Below are positions 15,574 to 24,026 of a DNA stretch of 64,000 nucleotides, one piece after another (the first letter of the stretch is position 1; every line of letters starts with the position of its first letter). The position numbers and the translations under genes are program-made. The DNA is from Planctomycetota bacterium (lineage in GTDB: Bacteria > Planctomycetota > Brocadiia > SM23-32 > JAKLEA01), in the NCBI GenBank assembly GCA_022711755.1, contig JAKLEA010000001.1, positions 248,001 through 312,000 of the forward strand, read 5' to 3'. The notes below the pieces were generated by a model. It was given only the letters and a program-made list of their open reading frames with translations. It was not told where the DNA came from and made no database searches.

Positions 15574-18063
15574 ATGAGCGATTCACGCACAATTGAACTT
15601 AAAAACAGAATTCTGAACGCGCCTTATGAAGTCTGCATAGAAAGGGCCAGATACTTTACAGAATCCTACCGCAAGACCGAATGTATGCATCCTGCCCTGC
15701 GAAACGCGCTGGCAATCGAGCATACCTTCAAGAACATGACGGTTTCCATCCTGCCGGAGGAACGGATAGTAGGCAATCGCTCAAGCAAGGTCGTTGGGAC
15801 TGTAATCCCGGTTGAACGCGGCGACTTCAACCGCGTGTTTGAGCGGGATATGGACCGCATCACAAAACGTAAATACCGTCCCTATCACATCTCCGCCGCG
15901 GACAAGAAGGAACTCCTTCACGATATCCTCCCATATTGGGATGAGAAAACCGTCCACGACAAGCGTCTTAAGTCCTGGAAGGAAGCTGGACGCCTGATCC
16001 CCATCCGCCTGCGTTCCGAGCATGGGCTGAAACGCCGCAAGGAATTCGACTTCGGCAAACTGGCCAGCCGCTTCTATCGGGCCGCCGGCATACGCCCGTC
16101 ATACTGGCGCCAGGGTAGTCAGGAACTGGCCCTGCTCACCCCGTTCCTTATAACCGACGTCTTTGACGTGCAAGGGCACATCGTTCTCGGACACCGCAAT
16201 GTCATAGCCGGCGGGTTGAAAGCTATTGAGCATGATGCCGCCGCAAGACTTGAGGAAATCGGCGAATCGGATAATAACACGCGCGCCTTCCTTGAATCCG
16301 TCGTCATCTGCTGCCGCGCGGCGAAGGATTTTACGGCCAGATTCAGCGTTCTTGCTGAACAACTGGCTTTGGACGCCGATCCGGTCAGGTCTGATGAATT
16401 GCATGCCATAGCCGCCAGATGCCGCCATGTCCCATATGAACCGCCTCGCGATTTTCATGAGGCGATTCAGGCCGTCTGGCTCATGCAGGCAATGTCCCTT
16501 ATCGCATACGGAATGGGCGGATTCTTCGCGGTAGGGCGCCTGGATCAATATCTATGGCCCTTCTATGATGCCGGCATCCGTTCAAAACGCAACACGCGCG
16601 ACGCCGCGCAGGAACTCATGGAAGAATTCCTGATCAAGACCAGCTACAGCCTCCTTACCCTACCGCCCTTTGGGCGCGAAACTGCCAGCGAGCTGGGCGC
16701 AGACCCCCAGGCAGTCACACTCGGGGGCGTTGACCGTCAGGGTGAGGACGCCACAAACGGTCTCTCCGACGTGATGCTTGATGCCACAGCCCACATCCGC
16801 TGCATGACAAACAGTCTTTCGATCCGCATCAGCGAAAAGACAAGTGATGCCTTCCTCAGGCGGGCTGTCGAGCTTTTCCGTGAGACATCAGGCCCAGCGC
16901 TCTTCAATGACGATTCCATCATCCCCTCGCTGGTCAAGTGGGGATACAGACTTGAGGATGCGCGTGATTATGCCATAATTGGTTGCGTAGAACCGACCGG
17001 AGATGGAGACACCTTTGGCGTCACGTCCGGAAACGATGTATCCCTTGCCGGACCGCTTGAGATGGTACTGCTGAACGGCGGACTGAGGATGCTTGGGCGA
17101 AAGGTCGGCCCGGAAACCGGAGATCCGCGCCAGTTCAAAACCTTTCGCCAATTCATCAGCGCCTACAAGAAGCAATTGGGTTTCTGCATTGATTTCGTCG
17201 CCAAAGGCGTCCAGGCAAAGGATGAAGTCTATGCCGCGGAATATCCGTGTCCGTTCATATCCATGGCCATCAAGAATTGCGTTCGCGCCGGCAAGGACAT
17301 TACATCAGGCGGCGCAGACTACAACTTCGGCGCAATAACCGGGCGCGGTTTCGGAACAACCGTTGACTCACTGGCGGCGGTCAAGGAACTTGTCTTCGAG
17401 GAAAATGCCATCACGATGGACGAGTTAATTGCGGCGCTGGACAATAACTTCCGCGGCCGCGAGAGCCTGCGCAAAATGCTTTCCGAACGCGGCCCGAAAT
17501 ATGGCACTGACAATCAAAAGGCGGATCAGATTGCAACCGAACTTGCCGAGTTCTTCTGTCGGACAGTGATGTCATATCCAACCCCGCGCGGAGGCATCCT
17601 GCGCCCCGGATTTTTCTCATATGGAATGCACGTCAGCGACGGCGCCATGATCGGCGCAACACCGAACGGACGCAAGGCAGGTGAACCCGTGTCCAACAGC
17701 ATCTCACCCTCCAACGCCACCGAATCAAAAGGAATAACCGCAATGCTGCGTTCCGTCTCCAATCTGGACAGCGATCTGATACCAAACGGCTATTCGTTGA
17801 ATGCGCGACTTTGTCCCGCCCTGTTGCGAAGGGACGAGGATTGCAAAAAAATGGTCTCGCTGGTGCGGGCCTACTTCGGACTGCGCGGCATGCACATATC
17901 CTTCAACGTTGTTTCCAATAAGGACCTGGAGGCCGCAATGAAGGAACCTGATAAATACAAGGATCTGGTTGTGCGTGTCTCCGGTTACAGCGCATACTTC
18001 GTAGACTTGGGTGAGGAAGTCCAGAGAGATATCATGGCCCGGACTGAATTCGCCGGTTTTTGA
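15574..18063 (+). CDS. Glycyl-radical enzyme, dehydratase-type
   Basis: An 829-residue member of the pyruvate-formate-lyase-like family. The thiyl-radical Cys and base are in GCVEP (C471, E473) and the glycyl-radical site is RVSGYSAYF (G804) near the C-terminus. GCVEP marks the dehydratase/C-X-lyase branch (glycerol/diol dehydratase, choline lyase, hydroxyproline dehydratase, isethionate lyase) rather than pyruvate formate-lyase, which has adjacent Cys residues. The substrate cannot be named. These enzymes work only without oxygen and need a radical SAM activase; none is encoded beside it. ATG 15574 is preceded by AGGGG. Confidence 0.9.
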   Translation: MSDSRTIELKNRILNAPYEVCIERARYFTESYRKTECMHPALRNALAIEHTFKNMTVSILPEERIVGNRSSKVVGTVIPVERGDFNRVFERDMDRITKRKYRPYHISAADKKELLHDILPYWDEKTVHDKRLKSWKEAGRLIPIRLRSEHGLKRRKEFDFGKLASRFYRAAGIRPSYWRQGSQELALLTPFLITDVFDVQGHIVLGHRNVIAGGLKAIEHDAAARLEEIGESDNNTRAFLESVVICCRAAKDFTARFSVLAEQLALDADPVRSDELHAIAARCRHVPYEPPRDFHEAIQAVWLMQAMSLIAYGMGGFFAVGRLDQYLWPFYDAGIRSKRNTRDAAQELMEEFLIKTSYSLLTLPPFGRETASELGADPQAVTLGGVDRQGEDATNGLSDVMLDATAHIRCMTNSLSIRISEKTSDAFLRRAVELFRETSGPALFNDDSIIPSLVKWGYRLEDARDYAIIGCVEPTGDGDTFGVTSGNDVSLAGPLEMVLLNGGLRMLGRKVGPETGDPRQFKTFRQFISAYKKQLGFCIDFVAKGVQAKDEVYAAEYPCPFISMAIKNCVRAGKDITSGGADYNFGAITGRGFGTTVDSLAAVKELVFEENAITMDELIAALDNNFRGRESLRKMLSERGPKYGTDNQKADQIATELAEFFCRTVMSYPTPRGGILRPGFFSYGMHVSDGAMIGATPNGRKAGEPVSNSISPSNATESKGITAMLRSVSNLDSDLIPNGYSLNARLCPALLRRDEDCKKMVSLVRAYFGLRGMHISFNVVSNKDLEAAMKEPDKYKDLVVRVSGYSAYFVDLGEEVQRDIMARTEFAGF

Positions 18064-18092
18064 TTCCGTCATCGTAGAAACGGCGCGCTCCC

Positions 18093-19403
18093 ATGATGGT
18101 TGTCGTCTCCGATTGGCACCTCAGCGATGGAACTTCGGGAACCTATCTGGCCCCATCTCTTATTGAGGGATTTGTTCGCGATTTGAAAGACGCTGTTCGC
18201 CGTGACAGCATCTCCCGGCTTATTCTTGTATTCAACGGTGATACGATTGACCTTCTGCGCAGCCTGCAGTGGCACCAGGCCGCCGAAGGAGATATGCGTC
18301 CTCCGCGCCCGTGGGGCGACGGCGTGAAGCCGGGCACGGAACAGAATAAAAAGGTGGAAAAACTGTTGCATTCCATACTCGACGGCGTTGAGCGGACATA
18401 CAGCGTTGTGCTTTCAGAGATACGTTCCATGCCCGACGCGCTGTCCGGCCCAAGTCCTGTCTTTAAAATCGTGTACCTTGCCGGTAATCATGAATGGGTT
18501 GCAAATGTCTTTCCATCGGTTGCCGAGCGCATAGCGCGAATCTTCGGCGTGACAGACGCAATTGGACAAAATGGGAAATTCCCTTACAGTATGGACTTCA
18601 GCCGGGTGCAGATCGCCGGTTTCTCTTATCCCGTATTCGTGAGGCACGGCCATTGCTACGATGACATGAATGGAACAGGATTGCCGGAGAGGGACATGCC
18701 GGCGGTTGGAAATGTCTTTGATATCGAAGTTGTCTGCGGACTTCTCTGGAACATTAAGCGGCATATGGGCGATATTGCGCATATCGCCGCGGCAAAAATG
18801 TTCCTGAAGGATCTTGAAGACGCGGATCACGTTCGCCCTGAAGCTGACGCCTCCGGATACGTGCGCTGGCTTCTGAAAAGACCGAGCCTTGAACCTATCC
18901 GGAAACAGGCCGATTTCGCTGTCCGTATGGCGCTCAGACGGGCGCGAAGGGCTTTTAATGCGTCCCCTGTCGTTTCGTCAATTGATTGGTGGATATGGCC
19001 GCCTTCACTAGACAAGGTCAGGCTGTTTCTCTGGATGGCTCATATCAACCTCGATTGGGCAAGCAGAATAGGCAAGCGTCTTGACTGGGGGACGAATTTC
19101 GCGTGCCGTGTCGCAGCGGAACCGGCAGTACGCGAAGGGCGCGTGAAATATGTCGTCTACGGACATACACATCGTCATGAAGTGCACCATGTTGCAAACA
19201 GGAGAGGCGATATCGTTCTCTATTTCAATACCGGAACATGGCGCAAGGTCTTCTTCCGCGTCCCGAATCATTCAGCCTTCACGTCCCAATGCACCATGAC
19301 ACATCTGACTTTCTTCGACGAGCACGAGCAGAATTGCCCCAATCTGCGCGGGCAAGCCTACCGCATGGTCAATGCCAGCATTCATGAAGCAAAACAAATA
19401 TGA
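18093..19403 (+). CDS. Large calcineurin-like metallophosphoesterase
   Basis: A 436-residue cytosolic-looking protein with all metal-site motifs of the calcineurin-like family: SDWHLSDG (residues 6-13), NGDTID (about 48), GNHE (about 130), RHGH (about 185) and YGHTHRHE (about 356). The region between about 200 and 330 is a family-atypical helical insertion rich in Arg and Trp. The substrate is unknown. It starts 29 bases after the glycyl-radical gene with a weak ribosome site; cotranscription is plausible but a functional link is not evident. Confidence 0.85.
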   Translation: MMVVVSDWHLSDGTSGTYLAPSLIEGFVRDLKDAVRRDSISRLILVFNGDTIDLLRSLQWHQAAEGDMRPPRPWGDGVKPGTEQNKKVEKLLHSILDGVERTYSVVLSEIRSMPDALSGPSPVFKIVYLAGNHEWVANVFPSVAERIARIFGVTDAIGQNGKFPYSMDFSRVQIAGFSYPVFVRHGHCYDDMNGTGLPERDMPAVGNVFDIEVVCGLLWNIKRHMGDIAHIAAAKMFLKDLEDADHVRPEADASGYVRWLLKRPSLEPIRKQADFAVRMALRRARRAFNASPVVSSIDWWIWPPSLDKVRLFLWMAHINLDWASRIGKRLDWGTNFACRVAAEPAVREGRVKYVVYGHTHRHEVHHVANRRGDIVLYFNTGTWRKVFFRVPNHSAFTSQCTMTHLTFFDEHEQNCPNLRGQAYRMVNASIHEAKQI

Positions 19404-19639
19404 TTTTGGAAGTGCCTGTGCCGTTTTTCACCAATTGCGCCATTATGAATCAACCATGCGATCCATTTTGAATCACTTAACTGATTACTTGATCCCAATC
19501 TCCTGCTTGAAGGCCCTCTTATATTTATGAATATGATGTGTTCTGAGTAATCCCGCACACTGTAAATCCCTGATATTAGGAATGATATGGCATTCTGCAT
19601 TGATAATTATCGGATTTTTCAGGCGTCTCCCTAATATTT

Positions 19640-19655
19640 TGGCACAGCGATTGCT
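19640..19655 (+). promoter_or_regulatory. Sigma-54 (-24/-12) promoter
   Basis: TGGCAC at 19640-19645, five bases, then TTGCT at 19651-19655. The invariant GG (19641-19642) and GC (19653-19654) are 10 bases apart, the exact spacing needed by sigma-54. Transcription should start near 19666. No gene starts downstream on this strand for more than 1.3 kb; three hairpins and a terminator lie there instead. A short inverted repeat GAATG-N6-CATTC just before 19600 could bind an enhancer protein, but its arms are only five bases. Confidence 0.65.
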
Positions 19656-19665
19656 TACTTATTTT

Positions 19666-19910
19666 AATGAGCGGCTGTCCCGTTCGACCAATCGCCTCCG
19701 AGCGGAGCGTCTTACGGCGGGTAAGTTCCCCCCCGGCTTACCCGCCAGCTCCGCAAGAAACCAAACAGGCGAGACTCAGCGGGCTTTTGAATTGCTCACT
19801 TGTTTAGCCTTCCGTTTCGCTGAGTTAAGCCTGATCCTTGACAGCCGGGCCTTCGAAGCTCTGGTTAGACCTCATGGAAGACATCCTCCCCGAAGGCCCG
19901 GCTTCTTTTT
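19666..19910 (+). ncRNA. Candidate sigma-54-dependent structured small RNA
   Basis: No credible protein frame. From the predicted start near 19666 the transcript would form three separate domains. Domain one: CGGAGC (19703-19708) with GCTCCG (19748-19753), enclosing a perfect 10-bp stem GGCGGGTAAG (19716-19725) / CTTACCCGCC (19737-19746). Domain two: AGGC (19767-19770) and ACTCAGCG (19774-19781) pairing with CGCTGAGT (19818-19825) and GCCT (19829-19832), with a symmetric 3x3 internal loop. Domain three: a 13-bp terminator stem. I see no tmRNA, SRP, 6S or RNase P RNA signature. The function is unknown; nitrogen-, stress- or envelope-type control is possible because sigma-54 is used. Confidence 0.55.
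19843..19910 (+). terminator. Rho-independent terminator, 13-bp stem
   Basis: AGCCGGGCCTTCG (19843-19855) pairs perfectly with CGAAGGCCCGGCT (19891-19903), followed by TCTTTTT. The loop is 35 bases, long for a plain terminator, so it may also be a structural domain of the RNA. It works only on the plus strand (no T-run on the other side). Confidence 0.75.
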
Positions 19911-20057
19911 GTACGTAATATTTGACGTTAAGCGAATTTTACGTGCCAGGCTAACCGCCGGACGCGCTCCACGCTATTTTATAAATTCGCGATTGTCGTC
20001 CCTGTAGCCGCAGACTCATTAATCGCCAGTGTCACCCGATTTCATGGCGATAGTCCT

Positions 20058-20840
20058 TCACATTGCGAGAATCTTGTCCATGGTCCGGCTGAGCTTATGA
20101 ACTCCTCCGACCGGATCTTCCTTGACTACGCCGACTTCAGCAGTCAGATAACCTTCATATCCAATGGACTTCAAAGCGGCCATAACTGCCGACCAGTTCA
20201 GATCCCCTTCCGTTAAATTGACAAATGACTTCGGGCCGACCTTGAAGTCCTTGAGGTGAATGCGCGCTATCCTAGTTCCAAGACTCTTGATCCAGTGTTG
20301 CGGGAAACCATAGAGAAGTATGTTGCCGACATCGAAATACGCCTTTGCCCACGGGCTATTAAATTCGTCAATGTACCTCGCAAACTCAATCGGGCTGAGA
20401 AGGAATTTGTTCCACACGTTCTCAATCGCGATGACGATTTTCTTTTCAGCGGCCATCGGCAAGAGTTTCTTAATCTGCTCCTGAGAACGGGCGTAGGCTT
20501 CCTCGTAGGTTACTCCCTCGTTGACTACAGCCGGCACGATCAACACTGCCCCAGCGCCAAGAGCTGACGCGCACTCGATTGACCTGCGAGCGCCGTCCAG
20601 CCCTTTCTGAACTTCAGCAGGATCAGCCGAAGAAAACGGGCTGGACCAATGTGCCATATTCATAATTGAAGTGATTTGCAGTCCTGTCTCCGTTGCGGCA
20701 TACTTTACTTCCAGCAGGTTCTCATCCGTCTGGAGCGTTCCCGGTTCTATACCATCAAATCCAGCTTCCTTAGCCAACTTGAACTTGTCCAGAACGCCCA
20801 TGCCGCCCGGCAGGCTTCCAATGCAGATGCCCTTCTTCAT
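20058..20840 (-). CDS. Sugar phosphate isomerase/epimerase family protein (xylose-isomerase-like TIM barrel)
   Basis: A 260-residue AP-endonuclease-2/xylose-isomerase-like TIM barrel. Likely metal ligands are the Glu of AIENVW (about 142), the Asp and His-region of YFDVGN (about 170) and the Glu of LTAEVG near the end; RIHLKDF carries another conserved His. Enzymes of this group isomerise or epimerise keto-sugars or inositol derivatives. It is divergent from a Gfo/Idh dehydrogenase, a frequent partner in sugar or inositol breakdown. AGGAGG lies 7 bases before ATG 20840. Confidence 0.88.
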   Translation of the reverse strand: MKKGICIGSLPGGMGVLDKFKLAKEAGFDGIEPGTLQTDENLLEVKYAATETGLQITSIMNMAHWSSPFSSADPAEVQKGLDGARRSIECASALGAGAVLIVPAVVNEGVTYEEAYARSQEQIKKLLPMAAEKKIVIAIENVWNKFLLSPIEFARYIDEFNSPWAKAYFDVGNILLYGFPQHWIKSLGTRIARIHLKDFKVGPKSFVNLTEGDLNWSAVMAALKSIGYEGYLTAEVGVVKEDPVGGVHKLSRTMDKILAM

Positions 20841-20896
20841 GTAACTGTCCTCCTGAATAAAAAGATCCCGTCTGACCCGTCGTCTGAATCCTTAAA

Positions 20897-20926
20897 GAAT
20901 CTAGCCATAACTGTGTTGCATGGCAA
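20897..20926 (-). promoter_or_regulatory. Candidate promoter of the isomerase gene
   Basis: On the minus strand TTGCCA, 17 bases, TAGATT. The -35 half lies inside the GTTGC-ATG-GCAAC palindrome, so a protein bound there would block or adjust RNA polymerase. Confidence 0.4.
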
Positions 20927-20949
20927 CCTTGAAATTGTAACCATGTTGA
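20915..20949. promoter_or_regulatory. Tandem operator-like palindromes between divergent sugar genes
   Basis: Two related sites: GTTGC-ATG-GCAAC (20915-20927, perfect) and GTAAC-CAT-GTTGA (20937-20949, one mismatch). Their centres are 22 bases apart, two helical turns, on the same face of the DNA. They sit between the isomerase and dehydrogenase genes and resemble operators of LacI- or GntR-type regulators. No regulator gene is in this cluster. Confidence 0.5.
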
Positions 20950-20986
20950 CATAACAATCATATGATCAGACTGAAAGGCGATTTCA

Positions 20987-22063
20987 ATGGCTGAGAAGAT
21001 TCGACTTGGTGTTGTCGGTGTGCGCCGAGGGCGCAGTCTGTTGAATTGTGCAATCTGTTTCCCAGATGTTGAGGCAGTTGCTATATGCGATACCAATGCC
21101 GACGCATTAGCCGCAACAAGGGAGGTATGCAAAATACCGATTACATATTCTGACTATGATGAGTTTATAAATCATGATATGGATGCGGTAATCATTGCCA
21201 CGCCACCGGAGACACATGCGGCTATGGCAATCAAAGCCATGAACTGTGGAAAACATGTCCTATCGGAAGTCCCTGCCGTCAACAAACTATCGGAATCAGA
21301 AGCCCTTCGCAAAGCTGTAGCAGCCTCTTCTGGTGTATACATGCTTGCCGAGAACTGCAACTACTGGCCGGCGGTTGAGGATGCGACTGCCCTGATCCGT
21401 GCCGGTTCGATCGGGGAAGTGTTTTATATGGAGGGTGAATACCTGCATGATTGCCGGACGCTCTTCCATACCATTGACGGTCAGACCACATGGCGATGGA
21501 GTTATCCAGCCAACATTCTATACTGCACTCATACCATGGGTCCCCTTCTCCAAGCATCCGGGCACCGTCCTGTTGCCGCAGTTGCCATGAATTCCGGTCC
21601 GTGCAGAAACTTTACAGACGCAGTGAAATCCAATACCGAGGTCCTACTGGTTAAGACCGCCGAAAAATCTCTTGCCAGAATCCGGATTGATTTTGTCAGT
21701 CCGCGCCCTGAACATGGCCATCGTTATCTCTGGCATGGCTCCAAAGGCATCGTCGAAATTCCCTTCGGAGTTGGTGAAACCGGGCGCGTCTATTTTGAGA
21801 ACGCAAAGGGAAAAAACTGGCATGATCTTGCTGAGGTGGCGGCGAGGGGCAAAGAAGAACTGCCGGATTGGGCCAATGCTGGCGGGCATGGCTCTGCGGA
21901 GTATTTCATGATCCGGGATTTCCTTAGAGCATGCATTGCCGGTTCCCCTGTAAGAAATGGTCTGAGTGATGCTCTTGATATGACAATTCCCGGACTTTGG
22001 GGGGTTGAATCCATCCGGGAGGAACGCATTATCATGGCAAGGGATGACATGAGCGCCCGTTGA
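20987..22063 (+). CDS. Gfo/Idh/MocA family dehydrogenase, variant active site
   Basis: A 358-residue oxidoreductase with Rossmann-type GVVGVRRGRS at residues 8-17, TPPETHAAMAIKAM and a long C-terminal domain. The usual EKP triad, whose Lys is the catalytic base, is replaced by SEVPAV (about 92-97), so the Lys is missing; activity or chemistry may differ from standard members. It is divergent from a sugar isomerase gene and about 1 kb from a PfkB kinase, so all three may act on one sugar. ATG 20987 has a weak site (GAAAGGCG). Confidence 0.87.
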   Translation: MAEKIRLGVVGVRRGRSLLNCAICFPDVEAVAICDTNADALAATREVCKIPITYSDYDEFINHDMDAVIIATPPETHAAMAIKAMNCGKHVLSEVPAVNKLSESEALRKAVAASSGVYMLAENCNYWPAVEDATALIRAGSIGEVFYMEGEYLHDCRTLFHTIDGQTTWRWSYPANILYCTHTMGPLLQASGHRPVAAVAMNSGPCRNFTDAVKSNTEVLLVKTAEKSLARIRIDFVSPRPEHGHRYLWHGSKGIVEIPFGVGETGRVYFENAKGKNWHDLAEVAARGKEELPDWANAGGHGSAEYFMIRDFLRACIAGSPVRNGLSDALDMTIPGLWGVESIREERIIMARDDMSAR

Positions 22064-22223
22064 ACATTATTCATCAGCGCTTTCCATCCCTCGCGCATGT
22101 TTGAGTCATCCGCTAGCGAGTCAGTCAGCGCCTGTGCAGCATATATAGTATGATAGAAGCTCCCTGATACATCAGATGCCATATAATAGTTGATTATCGC
22201 CAATCTTGATACTGAGATTTTAC

Positions 22224-22252
22224 TTGAAATCGAAACCGATGTGGAGTATATT
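22224..22252 (+). promoter_or_regulatory. Sigma-70 promoter
   Basis: TTGAAA (22224-22229), 17-base spacer, TATATT (22247-22252). It lies downstream of a possible start at 22190 and 43 bases before ATG 22295, which supports the later start of the following gene. Confidence 0.55.
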
Positions 22253-22294
22253 GCTGAAATTGGCGAAGTGAAAAGCTTTAGACAGGAAGGATCA

Positions 22295-23056
22295 ATGGAA
22301 ACAGTTGAATGTGGTTGCGCGGAGGGAAATGCATCGGATGCGATCAAGCAGATTGCTTCTCGCGCAAAAGACAGGTTCCCCAGCGACATTCAAGCCGTTG
22401 TTGTCTATCAACCCAGACTTTCAACCGACAAGAAGAGTCAAGCGGATCTGGAAGTTGTGACACTAACGACCCCCGGCGTGGAAGATGGGGTGAATGAATT
22501 TCTGATGCGCGCCATTCAGCGCAGAAAATGGGATCAATTCGTTTCTCTTACAGTTGCGGATGCAGAACAATTTATTGAATTGGCCGAGCTTGGCGATGCC
22601 TTTGCAGTGGCTGCTATTCTTGAAGGCGAATGTGTGGTCGGAGCAAAATATGTTGAAAAACTCCGGAGCAAGTTGATTTCAGCTAAGAAGCCCCGTTCAA
22701 CAGTTCCGCTTCAGAACCTTCTTGAGTCCACACTTCAATGGCGTGATGGCGAGGTTGAGCGACTGGCTCACGAAATCGCAGAGCATGTCTACTGGCTCTA
22801 TTCAGCCACAACAATCAAGACATTCATGGAAGATAGCGGCAAGATGGATTATCCAGACATCGCGAAATTGGCATCACCTCAGAATCCGATCAGAAGTCTG
22901 GAACCGAAGGCTGCAAAAGTGTTGAGAAGGGTGGTTAGACTGCGTCGCAAGGTTCATGCAAACCCGTCAGACGCAGCCGCGCTGGCGTCCATGATCCGCT
23001 TGTGGCAGGATGTTGACAACTATCGCGCGATGTTGCAACATATTGGCAGTAATTGA
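22295..23056 (+). CDS. Hypothetical protein, weakly nucleotidyltransferase-like
   Basis: A 253-residue protein not confidently recognised. ATG 22295 follows GGAAGGATCA and a good promoter; the frame also extends to 22190. The segment QADLEVVTLT about 55 residues in, followed by an alpha/beta stretch with ILEGECVVG, recalls minimal nucleotidyltransferases of the MNT/KNT type, but the GS and DxD metal motifs are not there. The second half is helical and positively charged (KVLRRVVRLRRKV). It carries no signal or TM segment. It stands between a dehydrogenase and a convergent sugar kinase and shows no clear link to them. Confidence 0.6.
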   Translation: METVECGCAEGNASDAIKQIASRAKDRFPSDIQAVVVYQPRLSTDKKSQADLEVVTLTTPGVEDGVNEFLMRAIQRRKWDQFVSLTVADAEQFIELAELGDAFAVAAILEGECVVGAKYVEKLRSKLISAKKPRSTVPLQNLLESTLQWRDGEVERLAHEIAEHVYWLYSATTIKTFMEDSGKMDYPDIAKLASPQNPIRSLEPKAAKVLRRVVRLRRKVHANPSDAAALASMIRLWQDVDNYRAMLQHIGSN

Positions 23057-23120
23057 GTTACGTCATCTTGTGGCGTGATGTTCAGCATATTTTGTGGTTT
23101 GTTTGCCAGTTCATATCCGG

Positions 23121-24014
23121 CTATTGGATAGATTTAAACTCAGCGATTATTTCCGAAGGCATATCGGGCATGCCACCCTCTTGGGACGCAACGAACGCGC
23201 CAATGACATTTGCCGCGCGGCACATTGCCTGAATGTCGCAACCTTCAAGATACTTCGTTACAAGAGCAGCCGAAAAAGCGTCACCACATCCGACAGTATC
23301 CCTCACCTTGACACGTGGACAGGCCATCATGCAAGAATCTGTTCTTGAGACAAGTCGAGAGCCGTCACTTCCCATCGTAACGCACACGAGCTGTAGCCCG
23401 TTATATTGGCTTAACAAGGATTCAGGAACATCATCAATCGTACACCCCAGATCAAGACAGTCCTGAAGATTAGCTGCTTCTTTGTCATTCAACTTCAGAA
23501 TATGGCTGAGTTTGATTCCATCTTCTATGATTTCCCGGCTGAAATAATCCTGCCTCAGGTTAACATCAAAAACAATCACCGACTGCCGGGCGGCGTTCAG
23601 GACACTCCGAATTATTCTGCGGCTGGCTTCGCTCCGCTGCGCCAGAGAACCGAAACATACGGCACTGGCTGAATCGGCGATTTTGTGCCATGTCGCGTCG
23701 GACTGGAAATTATCCCAGGCAACGTCTCTGACGATTGTGAAATCTGGAATCCCCTCCGCCCCGAGCGTTACGAGGACTTCCCCAGTCGGTCGGTCAGTAT
23801 CCCGCTGGATATACCTGGTTGTAAGTCCGGCCTTCTTTAGCACAGAAATGGCCGAATCGCCTGTTGGGTCCATCCCAACCCGGCTTAGAATTATTCCGCT
23901 GCTACCCAGGGCATTAATATGGAAAGCAAAATTTGCAGGCGCGCCGCCTAGTTTGCGCGCGCCAGGGAAGACATCCCAGAGTAACTCGCCTATTCCAAGA
24001 ACGATTTTACCGAT
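23121..24014 (-). CDS. PfkB-family sugar kinase lacking a canonical start codon
   Basis: ATP-dependent ribokinase/fructokinase-like enzyme of about 298 residues. The N-terminal substrate motif GARKLGGAPANFAFH and the C-terminal TVGCGDAFSAALV with the catalytic Asp are both present. The first ATG in frame (23873) would remove the substrate motif. Upstream, the frame runs without ATG, GTG or TTG to an in-frame TAG (24027-24029), which is the stop of the preceding giant gene. Options: initiation at ATC 24014, well placed 8 bases after AGGGAG; a one-base loss in the AAAA run (24005-24008), since five A's would restore ATG 24022 or 24019; or TAG readthrough. Function in sugar phosphorylation is likely if expressed. 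Confidence 0.8.
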   Translation of the reverse strand: MGKIVLGIGELLWDVFPGARKLGGAPANFAFHINALGSSGIILSRVGMDPTGDSAISVLKKAGLTTRYIQRDTDRPTGEVLVTLGAEGIPDFTIVRDVAWDNFQSDATWHKIADSASAVCFGSLAQRSEASRRIIRSVLNAARQSVIVFDVNLRQDYFSREIIEDGIKLSHILKLNDKEAANLQDCLDLGCTIDDVPESLLSQYNGLQLVCVTMGSDGSRLVSRTDSCMMACPRVKVRDTVGCGDAFSAALVTKYLEGCDIQAMCRAANVIGAFVASQEGGMPDMPSEIIAEFKSIQ

Positions 24015-24026
24015 CGCATCATCTCC

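Noticed and set aside
19582..20007. 141-codon open frame in the gene-free stretch
   Set aside because: It runs through the three hairpins and the terminator, its translation is compositionally odd with no motif, and it has no ribosome site.
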